Origin: an uncultured Lachnospiraceae bacterium
GTDB lineage: Bacteria > Bacillota > Clostridia > Lachnospirales > Lachnospiraceae
Direction: 5' to 3'
NCBI GenBank assembly: GCA_910587045.1
Contig: CAJULG010000012.1
Location: 1-48,758 of the forward strand
Length of the DNA: 48,758 bases
Shown: piece by piece, positions 7,274 through 16,200 of the stretch
How the letters are laid out: each line of letters starts with the position of its first letter
Numbering within the stretch: the first letter of the stretch is position 1
The notes under the pieces: generated by a model
What the model was told of the DNA's origin: nothing
The model's input: the letters and a program-made list of their open reading frames with translations, nothing else
The model's database searches: none
Position numbers and translations under genes: made by a program

Positions 7274-8011
7274 ATGAAACTGAAACAAGATGATATTTAT
7301 AAGGGGAGTCTGATACTTGTAAATGCCAGTTATCCTGTCAGGCCGGAGTATCTGCCGGAGCTGGTACAGGTTGAAAGCAATTATGCACGGATTCAATTAG
7401 AACAGAAGACCGCGGCAGTGCTGAATGGCGTCCTGCAGGCAATTTGTGCAAATGGCCGTATTCTGCCTGTCAGCGGCTATCGGACAATGGAGGAGCAGAA
7501 GGCGATTTATGCCGATTCCCTACAGGAGAATGGAACGGAATTTACAGAAAAATATGTGGCCCTTCCCGGTCATAGCGAGCATCAGACCGGACTTGCCATT
7601 GATCTGGGACTTCAGAAGGAGGTTATTGATTTTATCCGTCCGGATTTCCCCTATGAAGGAATATGTGAAAGTTTCCGCAGACGGGCAGTCAAGTATGGAT
7701 TTGTAGAACGTTATGAGAAGGGAAAAGAGGCTGTTACCGGTATTGCGCATGAGCCCTGGCATTTTCGTTATGTAGGCTATCCCCATTCCGAGATCATGAA
7801 GGAACAGGATCTGGCATTAGAGGAATATATTGGATATATGAAGCAGTTCTCTTTTGATGGGTCTCATCTCAGGCACAGAAGGAATAACAGGGAAATGGAA
7901 CTGTTCTATATTCCGGTGGAAGAGGAGGTATCACTCCGTATGCCGGCGCAGGCTGTCTACCAGGTATCAGGAAACAATGTGGACGGATGTATCATAGTCA
8001 TATGGTGCTGA
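7274..8011 (+). CDS. M15-family D,D-peptidase, VanY/VanXY-like
   Basis: The 245-aa protein shows the LAS/M15 active site: SGYRTMEEQ with Arg70, the zinc motif GHSEHQTGLAIDL (His103, Asp110), and HEPWHFRYVG with catalytic Glu160 and zinc ligand His163. These enzymes remove terminal D-Ala from peptidoglycan precursors or D-Ala-D-Ala. There is no signal peptide or TM helix, which is closer to soluble VanXY enzymes than to membrane-bound VanY. About 60 residues after the catalytic core form an extra C-terminal extension of unclear role. AAAGGAGCGAAGGAAG precedes the ATG. No vanH, ligase or two-component genes are adjacent, so a resistance role is not implied; cell-wall turnover or recycling is more likely. 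Confidence 0.85.
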   Translation: MKLKQDDIYKGSLILVNASYPVRPEYLPELVQVESNYARIQLEQKTAAVLNGVLQAICANGRILPVSGYRTMEEQKAIYADSLQENGTEFTEKYVALPGHSEHQTGLAIDLGLQKEVIDFIRPDFPYEGICESFRRRAVKYGFVERYEKGKEAVTGIAHEPWHFRYVGYPHSEIMKEQDLALEEYIGYMKQFSFDGSHLRHRRNNREMELFYIPVEEEVSLRMPAQAVYQVSGNNVDGCIIVIWC

Positions 8012-8044
8012 GCCTGGAGGTAACATTTGTCTGTCATACAAGGC

Positions 8045-8073
8045 TTGACTTTTCGATCGGATTCCCTTAATAT
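8045..8073 (+). promoter_or_regulatory. Promoter of the thrS leader
   Basis: TTGACT (8045-8050) and TAATAT (8068-8073) are 17 bp apart. Transcription would start near 8081, ahead of T-box stem I. Confidence 0.65.
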
Positions 8074-8084
8074 TATTTCATATT

Positions 8085-8372
8085 ATACAAACAGCTATGA
8101 CAAGACCAGTAGAAAGTTACCGATTCACAGAGAGAATCTTACAGGCTGAGAGAGATTTGTTGCAGGTGCTTTTGAAAACCAGCTTGGAGCTTCTTCCGGG
8201 AGGATGCATCAGGAGAGCAGTAAGATATTGTTACGGTTTTCCACATCAGAAAGGAAGACGGTGAATCCGTTATCGTCAAAATGAAGAGTCCTGGATGTTC
8301 CAGGGAATCAGGGTGGAACCGCGAATGATCGTCCCTGACGTATAGAAAACCTATGCGTCAGGGATGTTGTGC
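8085..8372 (+). promoter_or_regulatory. T-box riboswitch (tRNA-Thr-sensing leader) of thrS
   Basis: The leader has the T-box consensus AGGGTGGAACCGCG (8310-8323), which pairs with the tRNA acceptor end. Stem I shows the CAGTA and GCTGAGAGAG-type motifs (about 8108-8160). A plausible specifier is ACC (Thr) at 8178-8180, in the context GAAAACCAG. The terminator stem is 8332-8345 with 8351-8364 (one G-U pair). Uncharged tRNA-Thr would favour the antiterminator and thrS expression. The specifier is read by eye and fits the downstream gene. Confidence 0.93.
8332..8364 (+). terminator. T-box-controlled terminator hairpin
   Basis: TCCCTGACGTATAG and CTATGCGTCAGGGA form a 14-bp stem with one wobble pair and a 5-nt loop. 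The T tail is weak (TGTTGTG). It overlaps the region that must be freed for antitermination. Confidence 0.85.
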
Positions 8373-8408
8373 GTTAAAGCGAGCCATGCGAGAAGGCGAA
8401 GCATTCGA

Positions 8409-8537
8409 TACACAAGTTTCCAAACGTAAATTTAAGTTTACTTAAAATTACGTTTGAAAACTTGTGTATATGAGAAGCTGCAAGCAGCTTCTCATATGGC
8501 GAGTGCCGTAACACCGAGTGGCGTTAGCCACGAGGTG
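8409..8537. repeat. Block of long hairpins inserted between T-box and thrS
   Basis: Three hairpins stand in a row. The first is 8409-8436 with 8441-8468 (26 of 28 bases complementary, 4-nt loop). The second is 8468-8480 with 8485-8497 (13/13, loop CAAG). The third is 8512-8537, with GTGGC/GCCAC inside CACC/GGTG. Short GCGAG/GAAGGC-type linkers surround them. They do not belong to the T-box and add about 190 nt to the leader. The style resembles the element at the right end of the window, suggesting a dispersed structured repeat. Confidence 0.7.
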
Positions 8538-8591
8538 AGAAGGCCACGATCATATCAAACCGGAATGCATAGTAAGAAAGGAAGTAGGAAT

Positions 8592-10556
8592 ATGAAAATC
8601 ACATTAAAAGACGGCTCCGTAAAGGAGTATGCACAGGCAATGTCAGTTATTGACATCGCATCTGACATCAGCGAAGGACTGGCGCGCATGGCCTGCGCCG
8701 GAGAGGTCGATGGCAGGGTAGTGGATCTGCGAACAGTTATTGACCGGGATTGTGAACTGAGCATTCTGACCTTTAACGATGAAGAGGGAAGAAAGGCATT
8801 CCGGCATACTGCCTCCCATATACTGGCGCAAGCAGTAAAGCATCTGTATCCGGATGCTAAATGTACCATTGGCCCGGCCATTGACGAAGGATTTTATTAT
8901 GACTTTGATATGCCATCGCTTTCCAGAGAAGATCTGGATAAGATAGAGGCTGAGATGAAGAAGCTGGTAAAGCAGGGGGATGCGATCACCTCTTTTACCC
9001 TTCCGAGAGAGGAAGCTATTCGTTTCATGGAAGAGAAGCAGGAGCCATATAAGGTAGAACTGATCCGGGATCTGCCGGAGGACGCTGAGATCAGCTTCTA
9101 TACGCAGGGGGACTTTACGGATCTTTGCGCCGGCCCGCATTTAATGAATACGAAGGCAGTGAAGTTTTTCAAGCTGACCTCCTCCTCCGGCGCATACTGG
9201 AGAGGCGATTCCAATAAGAAAATGCTGACCCGTATTTACGGAACTGCCTATACCAAAAAGGCGGATTTAGAAGAACGTCTGGAGTTTTTAGAGAACATTA
9301 AGCTGCGAGATCATAACCGGCTGGGACGGGAGATGCAGCTGTTTACAACGGTAGATGTGATCGGGCAGGGGCTCCCGTTATTTATGCCAAAGGGAACCAA
9401 GATCATCCAGACACTGCAGCGCTGGATCGAAGATCTGGAGGATTATGAATGGGGATATGTGCGGACCCGGACACCATTAATGGCAAAGTCCGATCTCTAT
9501 AAGATTTCGGATCACTGGTATCATTATAAGGAGGGCATGTTCGTTCTGAATGATCCGGGAAATGATGAAGCGGATGTTACTGCAGATGGTAAGGAGGTAA
9601 TGGCGCTCCGTCCGATGACCTGTCCATTCCAGTATTATGTCTATAAGGCAACCCAGCATTCTTACCGGGATCTGCCTTATCGCATGGGAGAGACCTCAAC
9701 ATTGTTCCGGAATGAGGATTCCGGCGAGATGCACGGTTTGACGAGAGTCCGGCAGTTTACTCTTTCCGAGGGGCATTTGATCTGTACACCGGAGCAGATC
9801 GGAGATGAATTCAAGCGGTGTGTAGAGCTTGCGCAATACTGCTTAACCACCCTTGGACTGGAAGGGGATGTAACCTACCGGATGTCGAAATGGGATCCGA
9901 ATGATAGTGAAAAGTATCTTGGGACTGCTGAGGAATGGGATAAGGTTCAGGATGCTATGCGTGACATACTGAATGAAATAGGTCTGGATTATACGGAAGA
10001 GGATGGAGAGGCTGCGTTCTACGGGCCGAAGCTGGATATTCAGGCTAAGAATGTATACGGAAAAGAAGACACCATGATCACAGTCCAGCTGGATATGTTC
10101 CTGGCAGAACGGTTTGATATGTATTATGTTGACCAGAATGGCGAGAAGAAACGCCCATACATTATTCATCGCAGCTCGCTGGGATGTTACGAGAGAACTC
10201 TTGCCTGGCTGATCGAGAAATATGCCGGCGCCCTGCCGACCTGGTTGATGCCGGAGCAGGTACGGATTCTGCCGATATCCGATAAATTCATGGACTATGC
10301 AAAGAAGGTATTTGCAGAACTCCGGAAGGCAGACATTAAAGTAACGATAGATGAACGCGGAGAAAAGATCGGTTATAAGATCCGGGAAGCACGTTTGGAA
10401 AAAATACCGTATATGTTAGTGGTTGGTGCAAATGAAGAAGCAGAAGGAACCGTATCCGTCCGCCGACGCGGAGAGGACGGAGATCTGGGCGTTATGCCGC
10501 TGGATCGGTTTATTGCCGACATCACAGAAGAGATTCGGGAAAAACGACATGATTAA
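8592..10556 (+). CDS. thrS: Threonyl-tRNA synthetase
   Basis: The 654-aa class II synthetase charges tRNA-Thr with threonine. Domains in order are TGS (about 1-62), the editing/SAD domain with HTASHILAQAVKH and the TDLCAGPH block, the catalytic core with motif 2 (TLFRNEDSGEMHGLTRVRQF), motif 3 (HRSSLGCYERTLAWL), and the C-terminal anticodon-binding domain (from about residue 545). The start at 8592 is chosen by AGGAAGTAGGA just upstream and by the TGS domain start; the frame is open back to 8454 but those codons come from the hairpin block and are not protein-like. Expression should be controlled by the T-box. The next operon begins 93 bp downstream. Confidence 0.98.
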   Translation: MKITLKDGSVKEYAQAMSVIDIASDISEGLARMACAGEVDGRVVDLRTVIDRDCELSILTFNDEEGRKAFRHTASHILAQAVKHLYPDAKCTIGPAIDEGFYYDFDMPSLSREDLDKIEAEMKKLVKQGDAITSFTLPREEAIRFMEEKQEPYKVELIRDLPEDAEISFYTQGDFTDLCAGPHLMNTKAVKFFKLTSSSGAYWRGDSNKKMLTRIYGTAYTKKADLEERLEFLENIKLRDHNRLGREMQLFTTVDVIGQGLPLFMPKGTKIIQTLQRWIEDLEDYEWGYVRTRTPLMAKSDLYKISDHWYHYKEGMFVLNDPGNDEADVTADGKEVMALRPMTCPFQYYVYKATQHSYRDLPYRMGETSTLFRNEDSGEMHGLTRVRQFTLSEGHLICTPEQIGDEFKRCVELAQYCLTTLGLEGDVTYRMSKWDPNDSEKYLGTAEEWDKVQDAMRDILNEIGLDYTEEDGEAAFYGPKLDIQAKNVYGKEDTMITVQLDMFLAERFDMYYVDQNGEKKRPYIIHRSSLGCYERTLAWLIEKYAGALPTWLMPEQVRILPISDKFMDYAKKVFAELRKADIKVTIDERGEKIGYKIREARLEKIPYMLVVGANEEAEGTVSVRRRGEDGDLGVMPLDRFIADITEEIREKRHD

Positions 10557-10649
10557 TTCACGATCATGACGTACACTGGAACGGGAACCGTATCAGGAAA
10601 ACAAGAGACGGAATGAAAATGAAATGATAAAACGGAAAGGAAGGAACAA

Positions 10650-12386
10650 ATGGAAAAGAAGATTATGTTAGGCAACGAGGCCATTGCCAGAGGTGCCTGG
10701 GAAGCCGGAGTAAAGGTATCCTCCGCTTATCCGGGAACTCCGAGTACAGAGATCAGTGAAAGTCTGGTACAGTATGATGAAATCTATGCAGAATGGGCGC
10801 CCAATGAAAAGGTGGCAACCGAGGTTGCCATTGGCGCGTGTATCAGCGGCGTTCGTTCCATGTGCTGTATGAAGCATGTAGGTGTGAACGTGGCAGCAGA
10901 TCCCCTTTATACCATGTCCTATGGTGGTGTGAATGCAGGCATGGTGCTGGTGGCTGCTGACGATCCGGGCCTTTACAGCTCTCAGAATGAACAGGATACC
11001 CGTGCTGTCGCCCGTGCCGCCCATGTACCGGTATTGCAGCCCTCTGACAGTCAGGAAGCCAAGGAATTCATGAAATACGCATTTGTATTAAGTGAGAAAT
11101 ATGATACGCCGGTTATCGTAAGGACGACCACCCGCCTTTCCCATTCTCAGGGGCTTGTGGTATTAGAGGATCGGGTTGAGCCGGAGGATAAGCCATACGA
11201 GCGCGATCCGTCGAAATTCGTCATGATGCCGGTCAATGCCAAGGGCAGGCATATATATGTGGAGCAGCGGGAGCAGGCGATGTCAGAGGCAGGAGCCGAT
11301 ATGCCGGTAAACCGGATCGAGATGGGAGATGCCCATATCGGTATCATCACCTGCGGCATTGAATATCAGTATGTAAAAGAGGTGCTGCCGAATGCCAGTA
11401 TCTTAAAGCTTGGAATGGTAAACCCGCTGCCGAGACAGATGATCCTGGACTTTGCTGCACAGGTCGACGATCTCTACATTGTGGAAGAACTGGATCCGAT
11501 CATCGAAGAGCAGGTACGTTCCTGGGGAATACCATGCTACGGGAAAGAGATATTTACCGTACAGGGAGAATACAGTGCGAATCTCTTACGGAAGGCCATT
11601 CTTCATGAGGAATTGAATCTGGATACACCGGCACAGGTTCCGGCCCGTCCGCCGATCCTCTGTCCCGGCTGTCCGCACCGCAGCGTATATTCTGTTTTAA
11701 AGAAGCTGGGCATTCATGCCGCAGGCGATATCGGCTGTTATACACTGGGAGCGGTAGCACCATTAAACGTGGTTGATACGACCATCTGCATGGGAGCATC
11801 CATTTCCTCCCTGCATGGTATGGAAAAGGCTAAGGGAAAGGATTATATCAAGAACTGGGTTGCAGTCATCGGTGACAGTACCTTTATGCATACCGGTATC
11901 AATTCCCTGATGAATATGGTTTATAATCAGGCCACCGGTACGGTGATGATCCTGGATAACTCCACGACAGGCATGACAGGACATCAGGATCATGCTGCCA
12001 CAGGAAAGACTCTGAAGGGAGAGCCTACCTATGCTATTAATATCTACAAGCTCTGCAAAGCGATCGGCATTGAACATGTGGTAGAGGTCAATGCATTTGA
12101 TATTAAAGAGCTGGAACGGATCGTAAAGGAAGAAACACAGCGCGATGAGATATCTGTCATTATTACGAAGTCTCCTTGCGTCCTTTTAAAGGGTACAGTA
12201 TTCCCGAATAAGTGTGTTCCGGTTCCGGAGAAGTGTAAAAAATGCGGACTCTGTCTGCGTCCGGGCTGTCCGGCATTGACAAAGAACGAAGATGGCACGA
12301 TTTCCATTGATGAAACGATGTGTAATGGATGCGGTCTGTGTAAGCAGTTATGTAACTTCGGTGCGATAGAGGAGGTGGCAAAATAA
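10650..12386 (+). CDS. iorA: Indolepyruvate:ferredoxin oxidoreductase, alpha subunit
   Basis: The 578-aa subunit oxidatively decarboxylates aryl pyruvates (from Trp, Phe, Tyr) to aryl-acetyl-CoA and reduces ferredoxin; it is oxygen-sensitive and cytoplasmic. The N-terminus has the pyruvate-oxidoreductase domain (SSAYPGTPSTEISE). The TPP domain shows GDIGCYTLG and the Mg/TPP loop GDSTFMHTGINS. The C-terminus has two 4Fe-4S motifs (CKKCGLCLRPGCP and CNGCGLCKQLC). AAAGGAAGG precedes the ATG. The stop overlaps the iorB start (TAATG). Only 93 bp separate it from thrS with no terminator seen, so read-through is possible. Confidence 0.97.
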   Translation: MEKKIMLGNEAIARGAWEAGVKVSSAYPGTPSTEISESLVQYDEIYAEWAPNEKVATEVAIGACISGVRSMCCMKHVGVNVAADPLYTMSYGGVNAGMVLVAADDPGLYSSQNEQDTRAVARAAHVPVLQPSDSQEAKEFMKYAFVLSEKYDTPVIVRTTTRLSHSQGLVVLEDRVEPEDKPYERDPSKFVMMPVNAKGRHIYVEQREQAMSEAGADMPVNRIEMGDAHIGIITCGIEYQYVKEVLPNASILKLGMVNPLPRQMILDFAAQVDDLYIVEELDPIIEEQVRSWGIPCYGKEIFTVQGEYSANLLRKAILHEELNLDTPAQVPARPPILCPGCPHRSVYSVLKKLGIHAAGDIGCYTLGAVAPLNVVDTTICMGASISSLHGMEKAKGKDYIKNWVAVIGDSTFMHTGINSLMNMVYNQATGTVMILDNSTTGMTGHQDHAATGKTLKGEPTYAINIYKLCKAIGIEHVVEVNAFDIKELERIVKEETQRDEISVIITKSPCVLLKGTVFPNKCVPVPEKCKKCGLCLRPGCPALTKNEDGTISIDETMCNGCGLCKQLCNFGAIEEVAK

Positions 12387-12958
12387 TGGAAACAAAGAAT
12401 ATTATGATCGTAGGTGTCGGGGGACAGGGAACCCTGCTGACCAGCCGGATCCTCGGCGGAATCGCATTGCATGCCGATTATGATGTAAAGCTGTCCGAGG
12501 TGCACGGTATGGCGCAGCGGGGCGGCAGTGTTGTTACTTATGTCCGGTATGGAGAAGAAGTGGCGGAACCGATCGTAGAAGAAGGACAGGCGGATGTATT
12601 GATCGCCTTTGAACGCCTGGAAGCAAAACGGTATGCACATTTTCTGAAAAAGGACGGAGTTCTGATCGTGAACGATCAGCGCATGGATCCCATTACTGTT
12701 GTGACCGGAGCGGCAGAGTATCCGGAGGGGATCATTGAAGAACTGTCAAAAAAGTATAAGGTCTACTCCGTCGATGCGATGGGAGAGGCAAAGAAGCTTG
12801 GAAATTCCAGAGTATTCAATATTATTGTATTAGGAGTTGCTGCCCAGCACATGGATTATTCCAGAGAAGACTGGCTGGAGGTAATTGAAAAGACCGTCCC
12901 GCCAAAGACAGTAGAGATCAATAAGAGAGCCTTTGAAACAGGCTATATGCTGTCTTAG
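12386..12958 (+). CDS. iorB: Indolepyruvate:ferredoxin oxidoreductase, beta subunit
   Basis: The 190-aa partner of IorA is the gamma-type domain of 2-oxoacid:ferredoxin oxidoreductases. It shows the glycine-rich GVGGQGTLLTSRILGG near the N-terminus and the family block LSEVHGMAQRGGSVVTYVR. The length is normal for IorB. The start overlaps the iorA stop by one base, so the subunits are translationally coupled at 1:1. A strong terminator follows at 12991-13030. Confidence 0.97.
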   Translation: METKNIMIVGVGGQGTLLTSRILGGIALHADYDVKLSEVHGMAQRGGSVVTYVRYGEEVAEPIVEEGQADVLIAFERLEAKRYAHFLKKDGVLIVNDQRMDPITVVTGAAEYPEGIIEELSKKYKVYSVDAMGEAKKLGNSRVFNIIVLGVAAQHMDYSREDWLEVIEKTVPPKTVEINKRAFETGYMLS

Positions 12959-12990
12959 CAGGAGGTCTGTCCGCATACAGCATGATAAGA

Positions 12991-13030
12991 AAATCAATCC
13001 CCCGCTCTTTACGACGGGGGATTGATTTTT
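12991..13030 (+). terminator. Intrinsic terminator after iorAB
   Basis: AAATCAATCCCCCG (12991-13004) pairs with CGGGGGATTGATTT (13015-13028), followed by T residues. It is a long, GC-centred stem with a clear U tract. Confidence 0.93.
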
Positions 13031-13060
13031 ACAGGAGTTCATGCGGATAGAATTGTCTAA

Positions 13061-13121
13061 TTATGTCGCATTATGTAGAAATATGTCGATATTGTATATA
13101 TCATCTTATTACGACAAAATA
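13061..13121. promoter_or_regulatory. Helically phased repeats upstream of the surface protein
   Basis: Three consecutive decamers, TTATGTCGCA (13061-13070), TTATGTAGAA (13071-13080) and ATATGTCGAT (13081-13090), place TATGT on the same DNA face every 10 bp. An inverted relative, CGACAAAATA, lies at 13112-13121. They end about 40 bp before the -35 at 13159, a typical activator position. The binding protein is unknown. Confidence 0.5.
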
Positions 13122-13158
13122 TATTGTAAAATAACAAAAAGAATATATTACTTTTTCG

Positions 13159-13187
13159 TTGACATTTCGGATTTTTTCCTATATTGT
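13159..13187 (+). promoter_or_regulatory. Promoter of the surface-protein gene
   Basis: A perfect TTGACA (13159-13164) and TATTGT (13182-13187) are separated by 17 bp. The leader is about 55 nt to the ATG. Confidence 0.7.
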
Positions 13188-13249
13188 ATTCTAAAAGAGT
13201 GTAAGATTGGTGCGGAATCTGTACACAGGTGAACGGGAGGAATACGATC

Positions 13250-16200
13250 ATGAAACGAAATCTTTGTAAGGCATTTATTTGTACACTTGGTTGTGGACTT
13301 GCTATCAATGCTTCGCTTCCAGTGTACCCTGTTTTTGCGTCACCCCTGACGAAGCAGGCAACTGAAATTTCCTGTGGCCAGAATGTCAGGATGGAAGAAA
13401 TACCTGCATCTCTGTTGGAAGAAGGTACGCAGATTGACGGTGTGGAAAGCCGTGCCAATGGAAATGCGATTGAATATCAGGTTGCCGATTCCGGGGCCTT
13501 TGCAGACTTGCTGTCCGGTTCCGTAGATGGAAACTGGTCGGGCGGCTGCTATAACGGAACAGAAGATGTTACCATCTGTCTGGATACTGATATTGTAACA
13601 GATCAGTCCGGAATCAGTATGTCACAAGAGAATGTAACCCTGACGCTGGATCTGAACGGGCATCGCTTTCAGAGCAGTAATGATACGTTTGAGATCAAGA
13701 GCCGTTCTGCTGACGGGAGTTTGCGTAAGGTTAATACGGTTATAATACAGAACGGTACGATTGACGGGACGGGACTGGATTTTAGCGGAGGATTGGATTC
13801 CGCTGTTATACAGTCCGTTGGTATTGTAAATTGTAACGGGACTGCATTAAATTACGATAATAATCCGTCCTTAAAGATTTTTGACTGCACGTTTTCGCAT
13901 ACCGGCGCTGCCAATGGGGATACGGGTATCGTCTGTTCTCATTCCGGCAGGGAATTTGACATTCAGAACGTGGTGATCCGGGGCTTTCATACCGGAATTG
14001 ATGCAGGCTATACTTCCGGCGGACAAAAGGGGGTGTTAAACCGGATTACGATCACAGGTGCGTTTCTGGGTATGGATTTAAGCTCCTGCCGGAGCGATAT
14101 CCGGGTTCAGGATTCTTCCATAACCGGAACCGGAGAGGCCGGAAGTCAGGGAATATATATTTTTTACGGAACCGGAAGATATAATCTTTCAGATTTTCTG
14201 AATGGAGCTGCAAATGTTGATCAGGTTGTAATTGATAATTTTGATACCGGCATCTACACATATTCCGGTTCGGTTCTGGTTACGAAATCGAAGATCAGAA
14301 ACGTACATACCGCTTTAACCGGCAGTGCCTGCGGATTATATGTCAGGGACAGCATTCTGTCTGCAAGTCCGGCAGTCGCAGATGCCTCTTATAGTGGGGA
14401 TTCCTATGGAATCCGGGGGACAGCAGAAGGCTTTACCTGCATCAATACGCAGGTGTCCGGATTCCGGATCGGAGCATATAATTCCCTGTCCAGTGCCAAT
14501 ATGATGAATAGCATTTTTGATAATCTGGAAATTAATGTCAATGTACGGACCGGTATGATATATAACTGCCTGCTGAAAAATGCCCGGATGGGAATCCAGC
14601 AGGATACCTCGACGGTAGATGTGATCGACACTACTATCCTTGGTACCGGGGAATCAGGCAGTATCGGAGTATATGATAATGGCGGTGCTGCTCTGAAGCT
14701 TTACGGGACATCAGATGCCTATCCTGCATATGATACCTATTACAGTCAGAATCTGGTTGCATATGCGGCGGCTGCTTATCCGGATGCGGAGCATTATTCC
14801 ATGCTGATCGATGGTTATGATACCGGTATCGGAATGGGTACAAGAAGTAATAATGGTGTTTCGGCACAGAATCTGGAAATCCGAAATTGTACAACAGGTG
14901 TAGATGGCGATACACATACCATTAAGTGCAATGAGGAGAGGGGAACGGAACCGACAGAAATAAGGATATATAATTGTACCGACGGGATTCGCTGTGCAAC
15001 TATAGAATTGCGCAATGGTAACCTGATCGTATATGACTGTACAAGAAATGGTATAATCATTCAAAATGCAGTATGCCTGTCAGGAGGCGGTAAAATAGAA
15101 GTGTATGACTGTGTCGGAACCGGTCTGGAGGTTTCTGGTCTGACAGGAAATATGACCTATCGGTTTGAAACATATCGTTGCGGGATCGGAGTTAAACTGG
15201 CAAATGGATTAACGTCTCCATTTCGTATCTGTTCTCACAATAATACTGGAGATGGTATTCAGATTGCAGGTGGCAGAAATCTGACCGGCATATTATCTTC
15301 CTATGATAATGGAGGGTGGAACATTAATATGAAGGCCCCTCTGAATTCTGTTATGTTTTTTACAGAATGCAGGTTAAGCGGCGGAAAGATCGGAAATATG
15401 AATGTAAATATGTCTGCTTCGGCTGCCGGCAATGCACTTATGTTTAATGGTACTACATTTATTTGTGATAATTCCCCGATTTTTCTGCCGGCTGACAGGG
15501 CATTGACGCTTACGCCAACCATAGGACCGGACTGGACGTTTCCTACAGACTGGTTGAAGGGAACGATGTGCTTTGATGTTCCGGATGGAAGCTATGTGGA
15601 CGGGACGGTATTGGTGAATACAAGTGAGGATTTTGTCCGGGATCGGGCGGATCGTATGAATAATACCTATTTATTTGTACGGACACATTTCTTTGCAAAT
15701 AAAGAGGGATGGATCGTTCAATATCATGATAATAAAGCAACGATACCAAGTGGACCGGGATCGGTGCAGCTGGTTCTGTCTGAGGGCAGTAACGTAACGT
15801 ATGATTATATGACCAATGGCGGTGATTCGCTTGACAGAGATTATAACATTATCTCTTATCCGGCCGGTGACAGCATCGATCTGTCACTTCGGGCATCCCG
15901 TCCGGGTTATGAATTCCTTGGATGGAATACCGACCCGGATGCACATATCGGCTTATCAGCACTAACTGCACAGAAAGAGGATATTATCTTATATGCGATT
16001 TATCGTAAGTCTGTAACCTTTACTTATCATACCTATGATACAGCTCTGGATTATACTCAGGATGGATATATCTTTAATCAGAGCGGTGTGCCTTATGCGG
16101 ACGAGGCCGGCAGCCAGGCATTGCATGTCTTATCCTATGCGGATCAGGTACCGGCAGGCCGTTATGTATTTGCAGGTTACAGTTATGATGGCAGGGATAC

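Noticed and set aside
8454..8591. N-terminal extension of thrS (46 extra codons)
   Set aside because: The codons come from the hairpin block, have no ribosome site, and precede a normal TGS-domain start with AGGAAGTAGGA.
13041..13232. Short plus-strand frame before the surface-protein gene
   Set aside because: It covers the phased repeats and the promoter, has no ribosome site, and its product is not protein-like.
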